Assembly (NCBI GenBank): GCA_030831265.1
Contig: JAURLM010000268.1
Location: 1-5,614, forward strand
DNA length: 5,614 nt
Source of the DNA: Chloroflexota bacterium
GTDB taxonomy: Bacteria > Chloroflexota > Dehalococcoidia > Lucifugimonadales > Lucifugimonadaceae
Reading direction: 5' to 3'
In this document: in pieces, positions 1 to 5,192 of the stretch
How the letters are laid out: each line of letters opens with the position of its first letter
Position numbering within the stretch: position 1 is the stretch's first letter
Position numbers and translations under genes: made by a program
The notes under the pieces: generated by a model
Told to the model about the DNA's origin: nothing
What the model saw: the letters and a program-made list of their open reading frames with translations, nothing else
Databases searched by the model: none

Positions 1-228
1 CTTCTATACCAGGCCTTGGCATCCCATGATGCCGGTCTGCTCTTTGGCAGTGTCTGGACGCCTGATCCCGGCCATCTCAACAGCCAGCTCTGGCAACAAT
101 TGAACCCGCCAGACTGGCAGCGTTTGCTGCAAATGATGGAGTCCTACCGGAGCATTAAACGGTTAGCCTTCGATACCGGGGTCGAGCTTTGGGCGCAACA
201 AGGAGGTGAAAGCGATGTCGTCCAATAA
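1..228 (+). CDS. C-terminal end of a ParB-like / BisD-like ICE protein (5' truncated)
   Basis: The frame is open from the first base and ends at TAA 226-228, leaving the last 75 residues. They are rich in Trp, Leu and Gln (for example SQLWQQLNPPDWQRLLQMM), probably helical, with no signal peptide or membrane segment. No catalytic or DNA-binding motif lies in the visible part. The identification rests on context: in ICEs of the SPI-7/ICEclc type a ParB-domain protein usually precedes the DUF2857 gene, and in ICEclc such a pair (BisD/BisC) activates the transfer programme. The stop overlaps the next start by 14 nt, which suggests translational coupling and a functional pairing of the two products. 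That this is a ParB-like C-terminus is inference; that it is the end of a real gene is well supported by the overlap and the AGGAGG placed inside it. Confidence 0.6.
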   Translation, partial: LLYQALASHDAGLLFGSVWTPDPGHLNSQLWQQLNPPDWQRLLQMMESYRSIKRLAFDTGVELWAQQGGESDVVQ

Positions 229-817
229 GGAAGCCGACCTCACCACCGCCGTTCTGTTGTACGCCATGCGATGTTTGGCAGAAGGGGATCAGCAGGCATT
301 GCGTGCCATGAACTTTGGCCCCAAGGAACTGGACGCCCTGAAAGAGATGAATCTGGCCGATCTCTATCGGGCCGATGCACTGCGTGTGCACTGTCTGCAG
401 ATTGGTCTCAATCGTGATGTTTTTTGGCCGATGCTCGATCACCTGCGTCATCAGCGGGAATCTGAGGATCTGCAGCGAACATTGCTGGTCGCGGACGCGC
501 CGTTAGAGATGATGCAGCAGTTATTTGGTGTGAGTTCTCGGGAATACACGCGATGGCGCCGATTGTTGACGTTGGCGCCGGCCGTGGGCAGGCCTCCCGA
601 ACTGAATGAAACCGATACCCACGCGCTTTGGTACGCCTGGCAGGATAAGGTAAGGGCGGATGACAAATCCACATTAACTGCAGAGGACTATCTCGACCTA
701 CAGCAACAGACAGGCATTGGATTGCGATCGATTTGGGCGCTGGTGCAGCGTTGGGAAACCTACGGCGTGGGAAGCAGTGCCGCGACGTCCGGGCGGGTTG
801 CCGAGAATGGCTCATGA
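215..817 (+). CDS. DUF2857 family ICE protein, possible FlhC/BisC-like transcription activator subunit
   Basis: The product is about 200 aa and cytoplasmic. ATG 215 was chosen over the in-frame GTG at 206 because a consensus AGGAGG (201-206) sits 8 nt upstream; the GTG overlaps that site. The sequence matches my recollection of DUF2857 proteins, which are found almost only in SPI-7/ICEclc-type elements. An N-terminal helical part (residues 8-30, LTTAVLLYAMRCLAEG) is followed by a helix-turn-helix-like stretch at about 96-117 (PLEMMQQLFGVSSREYTRWR). This resembles the DNA-contact region of the flagellar activator FlhC in its pattern of a Leu/Phe-rich helix, a short turn, and then SSRE with basic residues. 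ICEclc BisC is a DUF2857-type protein distantly related to FlhC, so a role as half of a transfer activator is plausible but inferred. The 3' end overlaps the next gene by 11 nt. Confidence 0.82.
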   Translation: MSSNKEADLTTAVLLYAMRCLAEGDQQALRAMNFGPKELDALKEMNLADLYRADALRVHCLQIGLNRDVFWPMLDHLRHQRESEDLQRTLLVADAPLEMMQQLFGVSSREYTRWRRLLTLAPAVGRPPELNETDTHALWYAWQDKVRADDKSTLTAEDYLDLQQQTGIGLRSIWALVQRWETYGVGSSAATSGRVAENGS

Positions 818-2063
818 AGCGGATGCGCTGCGACCAGAAACTGTTGCTCTCGACGCTTTAATCAAGGCAACTGTTGCCAAGGTTCGTGCCCAGAGTGATC
901 CATCGTTACCGGATGCCATGTTGTTCATGGGGAATTGGCATCAGGCCGTGCCGGCCATGGTCATCCAGGATCCGGTGTTGGAACCCGTCGCTAAACTGGT
1001 ATGGATGGTTATCATGCTCTATGCCAGGGAGACAGGGGGACGAACGGCATTTCCCGATTACGATACCATTGCGGCTAAAACCAACGTTTCTTCAACCTCC
1101 ACTGTCTCTCGCGCTATTGCCATTCTGCGCTTGACGCGTTGGCTAACGCTGTGCGTCAGAGTGCGTCAAAAAAGCGGCCGTTTCACCGGCAATGTCTACA
1201 TCCTTCACGATGAACCCCTGCCTCTGGTCGATGCCCTGTACCTGGATGAGGCCTACATGGCATTCGTCACCCAATCCCAGGAACATCATCACGCCCGCGT
1301 CCGGCGCGTGGCGCAAGCTGTGTTGGAGAGTCTGGATAAGGATATTCAGGAAGGCGAGTCGTTAGGACGGAAGGAGTCAACTATTGAGCGTCGCCTGCAG
1401 GCCGCGCAACAATTGTCAGATTCCAGCGGAAACCACAGCAAAAGCGGTCGTTATTTTACCTTTCACGCCGCGACCATCGGGAAACTAAAAAATTCGTCCG
1501 GGGCGTGCGCATCAGTACAATCCGTCCAGGACCAAAATTCAAAGGCGGAGGAAAAGGAACACTACAGTAGTGGTTGTAGTAGTCATTATAAAAAAACAAC
1601 TACAACAACCACTACACACAATACAAACCATGAAGAGAAAACATTTTCTGAATCCAATCCATCAACCCCGTCGTCAACAGAGCGAGCGCTGATCTATCCT
1701 CCGCGCTTGTCGGAGAACCAGAAACACTTGGCGGACAGGTATCTTGCCATGATCGATCCTGATGATCGGCAGTTGGTGCTCGACGAGCTTCAGGGGCGCC
1801 TGGAGTCTGAGCAAAAAGGCATGAAGCCGGTTTATGACGAGCTGCGATTCTTGCATTCGCTGTGCAAGGCGGCACAACAAGGCGAATTTGTGCCCAACCT
1901 CGGGATCAAGGTGGCCGAGGCAAGACACGATCGGGCACATCACGTCCCGCCGCCAGAAAACGAAGAACAGAAAAGTAAAGCGGCTGAAGAGCGAGCACGA
2001 AACCAAGCCTATGGGCTGGAGCAGCTGGCCAAGTTACGAGCATCATTGAATATGGACAAATAG
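807..2063 (+). CDS. STY4528-family ICE / pathogenicity island replication protein
   Basis: The product is about 418 aa, soluble, and thought from its family name and position to act in replication of the excised element. ATG 807 overlaps the DUF2857 stop. The open frame extends upstream to a TTG at 717, but that part reads across the other gene and is not credible. Visible regions: a helical N-terminus with GNWH (42-45) followed by PAMVIQDP; a winged-helix-like domain at about 60-135 with FPDYDTIAAKTN and STVSRAIAILRLTRWL, then GNVYILHDEP (128-137), all typical of the family; a variable, low-complexity linker at about 220-300, including Ser/Cys repeats and seven consecutive Thr (264-270); and a charged helical C-terminus from about 300, ending with a likely coiled segment rich in Glu, Lys and Ala. 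The linker DNA contains a large inverted repeat (1567-1615), given separately. The DNA-binding function is inferred from the fold pattern. Confidence 0.85.
   Translation: MAHEADALRPETVALDALIKATVAKVRAQSDPSLPDAMLFMGNWHQAVPAMVIQDPVLEPVAKLVWMVIMLYARETGGRTAFPDYDTIAAKTNVSSTSTVSRAIAILRLTRWLTLCVRVRQKSGRFTGNVYILHDEPLPLVDALYLDEAYMAFVTQSQEHHHARVRRVAQAVLESLDKDIQEGESLGRKESTIERRLQAAQQLSDSSGNHSKSGRYFTFHAATIGKLKNSSGACASVQSVQDQNSKAEEKEHYSSGCSSHYKKTTTTTTTHNTNHEEKTFSESNPSTPSSTERALIYPPRLSENQKHLADRYLAMIDPDDRQLVLDELQGRLESEQKGMKPVYDELRFLHSLCKAAQQGEFVPNLGIKVAEARHDRAHHVPPPENEEQKSKAAEERARNQAYGLEQLAKLRASLNMDK
1567..1615. repeat. 17-bp near-perfect inverted repeat with A7 loop inside the replication gene
   Basis: The left arm 1567-1583 (GTAGTGGTTGTAGTAGT) pairs with the right arm 1599-1615 (ACTACAACAACCACTAC) at 16 of 17 positions. 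The only mismatch is A1578 with A1604. The 15-nt loop 1584-1598 is A/T-rich and contains a run of seven A (1590-1596). The 5-nt unit GTAGT/ACTAC recurs several times, and 1561-1571 is itself a small palindrome (ACTAC-A-GTAGT). The repeat encodes only low-complexity residues (Ser/Gly/Cys/Tyr, then poly-Thr), so the DNA or RNA structure may be constrained more than the protein. Possible roles, all inferred: replication origin, single-strand origin or primase site, or an mRNA hairpin. Confidence 0.85.
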
Positions 2064-2076
2064 CGCTGCCGCCCGT

Positions 2077-2095
2077 TGTCACACACGATGTGACA
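2077..2095. promoter_or_regulatory. Operator-like dyad TGTCACA-N5-TGTGACA
   Basis: A perfect 7-bp inverted repeat with a 5-nt centre (CACGA) starts 14 nt after the upstream stop codon. The nested GATGTGACATC (2087-2097) is itself a 5-bp palindrome around a single G. The octamer GTGACATC (2090-2097) recurs in the gap before the DUF3577 gene (4592-4599). The size and symmetry suit a binding site for a small dimeric regulator, but the protein is unknown and the site could instead form an RNA hairpin. Confidence 0.45.
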
Positions 2096-2138
2096 TCTCT
2101 CTGTCGTTACTTCCCCGCACTGCTTCCACTGGAACCAT

Positions 2139-2169
2139 CTGATCGCAGCAACACAAAACGCTGCATCAG
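2139..2169 (+). other. Bulged stem-loop upstream of the TIGR03761 gene
   Basis: CTGAT (2139-2143) pairs with ATCAG (2165-2169), and GCAGC (2145-2149) pairs with GCTGC (2160-2164). A single C (2144) is bulged, giving ten base pairs closed by a 10-nt A/C-rich loop (2150-2159). No T-run follows, so it is not a typical intrinsic terminator. It may be part of a leader RNA or a protein-binding element. Confidence 0.4.
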
Positions 2170-2250
2170 TCGGATGGATATTCCGTGGTGCCATTTTCCC
2201 ATTCGTGGATTCATAGCACGTCAGAGTTGATCTTGAAGGGAATGACGCAA

Positions 2251-2991
2251 ATGAATTCAGACGCAGAGCAGTCACACGAGAGTACAGCCGAAAATCAAAA
2301 CGAGTCAGTGCCAGGCGCCCTGCAGGGTGAAGTCTGGTTGACGATTCAGACCTATCAGGCCCAGAGCCTGATCCGCGGCCGCCGTGCAGTCGATGGCAAG
2401 CCTGCCATTATGGGATTGATCGGCTTTGCAGATCGGCTGAAGTCGCTATGGCAGGCCGTCCGATTCGACGACCCTTATGCCGACTGGTGGTTACTCAAAG
2501 TGGAAGAGGGCGTTGCCGATATCCGAGCACAGCTGCAGGGATTGCAGCAAAGGATGGACGCCCTTATCACTGAATCCAACAGTGCTTTCGAATTCACCGT
2601 CGCACAATCGAGTCGACCACAGCGCGTATCGTTACAGTTTGCCAATCCCTATGCCTTCCGTGCTGCACAGTTGCTGGGTGAGTACGACCGGTTGATGTGC
2701 GCAGACATGACGTTGCATCACTTAGGTCTCGACATGCCCACTGACCTCATTGAGCAGGTGTCGGCTAGCGGGCGATGGGTGCGCCGGGTGTTTGCGTTGC
2801 CCCAGGGGTATCACAGTCTGGACGTTCGTCGCCACGACATCCGGCAGGGAACACCGGCAGCCATCAAAGCGAGGGAACGGATGGGCGAGATTCCCCAGGA
2901 CATCCTCAATGGTGAGCGGTTGCCGTCTCTGCGTCCACTGGCATTTCAACAGAAGCATAGCAACGCCATCGCAGATTCTGACGAGACCTGA
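2251..2991 (+). CDS. TIGR03761 (PFL_4669-type) integrating conjugative element protein
   Basis: The product is 246 aa and probably cytoplasmic. The ATG at 2251 is preferred because GAAGGGA (2235-2241) lies about 9 nt upstream. The ATG at 2242 sits almost on top of that site, and GTG 2185 has none. After a polar, disordered N-terminus (1-26), the conserved family block follows: WLTIQTYQAQSLIRGRRA (29-46) with the Arg-rich stretch RGRR, then a helix GLIGFADRLKSLW (55-67) and the hallmark DDPYADWW (73-80). A heptad-like helix (about 88-106) comes next. The family is found in ICE replication/maintenance clusters, but its biochemical activity is unknown to me. In related elements the next genes are usually DUF3158, ssb and topB; here a partition-like pair follows 5 nt downstream. 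Confidence 0.85.
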   Translation: MNSDAEQSHESTAENQNESVPGALQGEVWLTIQTYQAQSLIRGRRAVDGKPAIMGLIGFADRLKSLWQAVRFDDPYADWWLLKVEEGVADIRAQLQGLQQRMDALITESNSAFEFTVAQSSRPQRVSLQFANPYAFRAAQLLGEYDRLMCADMTLHHLGLDMPTDLIEQVSASGRWVRRVFALPQGYHSLDVRRHDIRQGTPAAIKARERMGEIPQDILNGERLPSLRPLAFQQKHSNAIADSDET

Positions 2992-2996
2992 CCGCC

Positions 2997-3392
2997 GTGG
3001 CCACCAGCACGCTTCAGCAGCTCGTCATCTCGCTTGATACGCGAATTCCACTCGAAGCGATGGTGCTTCAGCGTCTACGCCGCCAGCCTAAAAGCAGACA
3101 AAACGAGTGGTTGCGGCAGCTGTTGCTGGTGGGATTTCGAAGCGAGTGTCAGGCCATCAGATCTGAGCAAGCGCTGCCGGCACACACAATTCCTATGAGC
3201 CAGCCGTGTACATCCACCCAGATAAACGGAAGTCGCGGATCGGGTTCCGTCCAGCCGCGAACAACCGAGACGATGGTCGATCACGCTGCGCGGTCACCTG
3301 GCAGCTCACACAACAGCGAACGCGCCAGGCTTGCTCCCCCAAACGACACCAGAAAACCCTTTACGCACCTGAGACGAGTGATCGGTGAGTAA
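2997..3392 (+). CDS. Small ribbon-helix-helix protein, probable ParR/StbB-like partition adaptor
   Basis: The product is 131 aa. It starts at GTG 2997, only 5 nt after the upstream stop, with no clear Shine-Dalgarno sequence, so coupled re-initiation is likely. The next in-frame ATG (3061) would delete the predicted beta strand. Residues 8-47 fit a ribbon-helix-helix: strand QLVISLD (8-14), helix from P18 to R29, turn, helix RQNEWLRQLLLVGF (34-47). This parallels the N-terminus of plasmid R1 ParR (strand, helix, then a helix ending in Ala/Gly-rich residues). Residues about 55-115 are rich in Ser, Arg, Thr and Gln and probably disordered. The C-terminal end, KPFTHLRRVIGE, is basic/hydrophobic and could be the ParM-contacting segment, as the ParR C-terminus is in R1. 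R1 has parM before parR; here the order is reversed. The role is inferred from the fold pattern and the neighbouring parM-like gene; an autoregulatory RHH repressor is the alternative. Confidence 0.68.
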   Translation: MATSTLQQLVISLDTRIPLEAMVLQRLRRQPKSRQNEWLRQLLLVGFRSECQAIRSEQALPAHTIPMSQPCTSTQINGSRGSGSVQPRTTETMVDHAARSPGSSHNSERARLAPPNDTRKPFTHLRRVIGE

Positions 3393-3424
3393 AGACAGCT
3401 AACCCCGATATCAGGAATCGCACC

Positions 3425-4531
3425 ATGACAGAACTGACCAATGAGAAATTTTCTGACGAAGACAAACCTCCCGTGACCACTAATCCCATGGCGGTGGGAC
3501 AGGTGGGTCTCGATGACGGCTATGCCTATACCAAAGTGGCGTTACCGGATGGTCGCCTCCTGGCGGTGCCTTCGCGGGCACGCATGGGATCGGCCGGTGT
3601 CACCTGGATACGGGATGAGGAACAGAAAATTTTTGAGTACGAAACCGGTGGCAGTGTGTATTCCGTCGGTGCGGTCGATGGTGAGCCCACCCAATTCGAT
3701 GAATACCCTGGCTCGGCCCTGAATCGGGTGATCGTCCAGCATGCACTGCAACAGGCGGGTTTGTCGGGCCGATCCGTCCATGTGGTGACGGGGTTGCCGG
3801 TCTCCGCCTTTTACCGCAACGATGGTCAGCAACGACGACGAGCGATCCAGGCAAAAAGGGAGGGTTTGAAATTGGCGGTTGAGCCTGTTGTTGCCAGAAA
3901 AGCATCGCAAAGGGCAGCGCAACAGGGGCTCCTAAAGGTGAGCATCGCCTTTCATGAAGTTATTCCGGAGGCGCTGGCTGCCTGGTACGACTATGTGATT
4001 GTTATGACCGATGATGATGGTGTGACGTTGGACGCGGATCGCGTCAACGCGCCCATCGCTATTGTCGATATCGGTGGCCGCACCACGGATTATGTAGTGG
4101 TTCAGGACCAGGGCATTGTGCACGGTTCCTCCGGCTCTCTGAATCGCGGCATGCTGAACGTCAAGATTCGCGTGGCGAACCGTATACAGGAACAGTTCGA
4201 TATCAACGAGCTTGGCGAGCAGAGTATCAGTCGGGCCGTCGATACACATCGGTTGCGTTTGCATGGCAAGGATCATGATGTCTCGGCCATGGTGGCGGAA
4301 GCAAAACGCGAGTTGGTGGAACGACTCTATACCGAAACCCGCCGCAAGCTTGGACTCGGTGTGGAGTTGGATCGTGTGCTGTTCGTCGGCGGTGGCAGTG
4401 CTGCGTTAGCCGCTGATATTGCCAACTGGTTTCCCAATCAAATTATGGCCGACCATGCCGCTTTTGCTAACGCAAGGGGCATGCTCAAGTACCTGCAGTT
4501 TGTCTGCGACGCCCCGGTGAGGGAGGGGTAA
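3425..4531 (+). CDS. parM: ParM/StbA-family actin-like ATPase, plasmid-type segregation protein
   Basis: The product is 368 aa and cytoplasmic; the family polymerises into filaments with ATP and moves DNA copies apart through a ParR-bound centromere. AGGA (3413-3416) lies 8 nt before the ATG. A polar, disordered N-terminal extension (1-24) precedes the actin core. The phosphate-1 loop is GLDDGYAYTKVALPDG (28-43), comparable to IDDGSTNIKL of R1 ParM. Phosphate-2 is DIGGRTTDY (215-223), comparable to DLGGTTLD of R1. The adenosine motif is LFVGGGSAAL (319-328), and the C-terminus has ARGMLKYLQ, common in ParM relatives. All nucleotide-contact motifs are intact, so an active ATPase is expected. 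Length is somewhat greater than R1 ParM (320 aa). It follows the ParR-like gene by 32 nt. Other bacterial actins (MreB, FtsA, DnaK-type) fit less well because of the DDG phosphate-1 loop and the ARGM end. Confidence 0.85.
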   Translation: MTELTNEKFSDEDKPPVTTNPMAVGQVGLDDGYAYTKVALPDGRLLAVPSRARMGSAGVTWIRDEEQKIFEYETGGSVYSVGAVDGEPTQFDEYPGSALNRVIVQHALQQAGLSGRSVHVVTGLPVSAFYRNDGQQRRRAIQAKREGLKLAVEPVVARKASQRAAQQGLLKVSIAFHEVIPEALAAWYDYVIVMTDDDGVTLDADRVNAPIAIVDIGGRTTDYVVVQDQGIVHGSSGSLNRGMLNVKIRVANRIQEQFDINELGEQSISRAVDTHRLRLHGKDHDVSAMVAEAKRELVERLYTETRRKLGLGVELDRVLFVGGGSAALAADIANWFPNQIMADHAAFANARGMLKYLQFVCDAPVREG

Positions 4532-4545
4532 CGACTTTGTACGTG

Positions 4546-4565
4546 GCCACTGCGGTCTCAGTGGC
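4546..4565 (+). other. 7-bp stem-loop just after parM
   Basis: GCCACTG (4546-4552) pairs perfectly with CAGTGGC (4559-4565) around the 6-nt loop CGGTCT. The following bases (AAAGAAG) contain no T-run, so on the + strand it is not a standard intrinsic terminator. It starts 14 nt after the parM stop and may act as an mRNA 3'-end stabiliser or pause element. Confidence 0.4.
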
Positions 4566-4571
4566 AAAGAA

Positions 4572-4599
4572 GATGTCAGCGGATTGTGCAAGTGACATC
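4572..4599. promoter_or_regulatory. Interrupted dyad GATGTCA-N14-TGACATC
   Basis: GATGTCA (4572-4578) and TGACATC (4593-4599) are perfect reverse complements separated by 14 nt. The right arm lies in the octamer GTGACATC, also present in the dyad upstream of the TIGR03761 gene (2090-2097). Shared half-sites in two upstream regions hint at a common regulator or at partition sites. The support is thin, since 7-8 bp matches can arise by chance. Confidence 0.3.
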
Positions 4600-4621
4600 G
4601 CGGTTTTACCGTCAATCCAGT

Positions 4622-4642
4622 ATCAGGGCTTGTCCTGATTTT
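4622..4642 (+). terminator. Possible intrinsic terminator between parM and the DUF3577 gene
   Basis: ATCAGG (4622-4627) pairs with CCTGAT (4634-4639), plus a possible G-U closing pair, and the stem runs directly into TTTT (4639-4642). The stem is short and of modest strength, so read-through is likely. It occupies the same place relative to the next hairpin as the 5160-5183 stem-loop before radC, so it may instead be the first hairpin of a structured leader RNA. Confidence 0.45.
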
Positions 4643-4647
4643 ACTCA

Positions 4648-4720
4648 CCCTGCCGGGAAACACCTTCCCGCCAGGGAATCGTGTTCTCCGGCTTTCCATT
4701 ATGTTCAAGGAGAAACTGTT
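4648..4720 (+). ncRNA. Structured 5' leader of the DUF3577 gene (copy 1; candidate radC-type RNA motif)
   Basis: A strong hairpin is formed by CCCTGCCGGGAA (4648-4659) and TTCCCGCCAGGG (4665-4676), with 11 of 12 positions paired, one C-C mismatch and the 5-nt loop ACACC. Downstream, TTCTCC (4684-4689) can pair with GGAGAA (4709-4714), which contains the ribosome binding site AAGGAG (4707-4712), 8 nt before ATG 4721. The decamer TTCAAGGAGA (4704-4713) recurs unchanged in the radC leader. Architecture and spacing match that second leader (5193-5253). A published radC RNA motif occurs upstream of radC and other DNA-interacting protein genes, including ones on mobile elements; I cannot confirm membership without a covariance-model search. 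Confidence 0.55.
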
Positions 4721-5149
4721 ATGACCAGTAGACAAACTACCCCTGAAAAACCGAAGTATTTCGATCTTGATATCCACGGCATCGGTTACCTCAACCGGGT
4801 TCGCGAAGTGACACCCGAGAATGGGTTCCCCTTTCTCAGTGTCACCATCGCAGCGCTACGAGGGCCAGCCGATAACGTTCAGCACACGCATTTCGAGTGC
4901 GTGGTGGTGGGTGAAGAGGCGAAGGATCTGGTGCGTCAGCTAATGCCTGCGGTGGAAGCTGACTTTAAAGTCTTGGTGGGTTTCCACCTCAGTGATCTGC
5001 AAGCCGAAACCTTCATCTTCAAAAACGGTGATCGAGCCGGTACGACGGGCATCAGCCTGAAGTCCCGGTTACTGCGGTTCCAGTGGATCAAAGTCGAAGG
5101 TCAGCCCTTTCCGGCGCCGACGGCTGAGACCCACAACGCCGTAGCCTGA
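4721..5149 (+). CDS. DUF3577 / STY4534-family ICE replication protein
   Basis: The product is 142 aa and cytoplasmic. ATG 4721 is preferred because AAGGAG (4707-4712) precedes it by 8 nt and translation from there begins with a typical polar N-terminus; the upstream in-frame extension to 4586 reads through leader hairpins. Conserved family blocks are visible: YFDLDIHGIGYLNRVREV (13-30), PFLSVTIAALRG (37-48), the strand-like HFECVVVGEEAKDLVRQL (57-74), KVLVGFHLSDL (83-93), and near the end LKSRLLRFQWIKVEG. The alternating beta pattern of about 100 residues is consistent with an OB-like single-strand DNA-binding fold, but that is inference. The family is annotated as ICE replication protein and is normally close to ssb, topB and radC genes; here radC follows 104 nt downstream. 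Confidence 0.88.
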   Translation: MTSRQTTPEKPKYFDLDIHGIGYLNRVREVTPENGFPFLSVTIAALRGPADNVQHTHFECVVVGEEAKDLVRQLMPAVEADFKVLVGFHLSDLQAETFIFKNGDRAGTTGISLKSRLLRFQWIKVEGQPFPAPTAETHNAVA

Positions 5150-5159
5150 CGACCAAATC

Positions 5160-5183
5160 TGATCGCATCTTGTGATGCGATCA
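5160..5183 (+). terminator. Perfect 10-bp stem-loop after the DUF3577 gene, possible terminator or leader hairpin
   Basis: TGATCGCATC (5160-5169) pairs perfectly with GATGCGATCA (5174-5183) around the tetraloop TTGT. It begins 10 nt after the stop codon and is followed by ATCTTTC, a poor T-tract, so termination would be partial at best. It sits 9 nt before the strong hairpin of the radC leader, matching the layout before the DUF3577 gene, and may be part of that RNA element. Confidence 0.5.
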
Positions 5184-5192
5184 ATCTTTCAA

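Larger units (their letters stand above)
2064..2250 (+). other. 187-nt intergenic region / leader of the TIGR03761-parRM transcript
   Basis: No gene is supported here. The frame of the next gene stays open back to a GTG at 2185, but that extension (residues such as MVPFSHSWIHS) has no ribosome binding site and is unlike the family N-terminus. The region contains a 7-bp dyad (2077-2095) and a bulged hairpin (2139-2169), listed separately. No convincing sigma70 -35/-10 pair was found by eye, although TTGTCA at 2076-2081 could serve as a weak -35. Its placement after a three-gene overlapping cluster and before a second close-set cluster suggests a promoter or control region. Confidence 0.5.

Noticed and set aside
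717..806. N-terminal extension of the STY4528-type gene from TTG 717
   Set aside because: It overlaps the DUF2857 coding region by 90 nt more, has no ribosome binding site, and its Arg/Gly/Trp-rich residues do not resemble the family N-terminus.
2077..2095. CRP-type binding site
   Set aside because: The CRP consensus is TGTGA-N6-TCACA; here the arms are in the opposite order (TCACA then TGTGA) with a 5-nt centre.
2185..2250. GTG 2185 as start of the TIGR03761 gene
   Set aside because: No Shine-Dalgarno sequence precedes it, whereas GAAGGGA is well spaced before ATG 2251 and the extension is not family-like.
3542..4276. Minus-strand open frames opposite parM
   Set aside because: They are shadows of the ParM frame, whose nucleotide-binding motifs are intact; their translations are Arg/His/Pro-rich and match no family I know.
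4586..4720. 45-residue extension of the DUF3577 protein
   Set aside because: The stretch is occupied by strong hairpins and the AAGGAG before ATG 4721 fixes the start.
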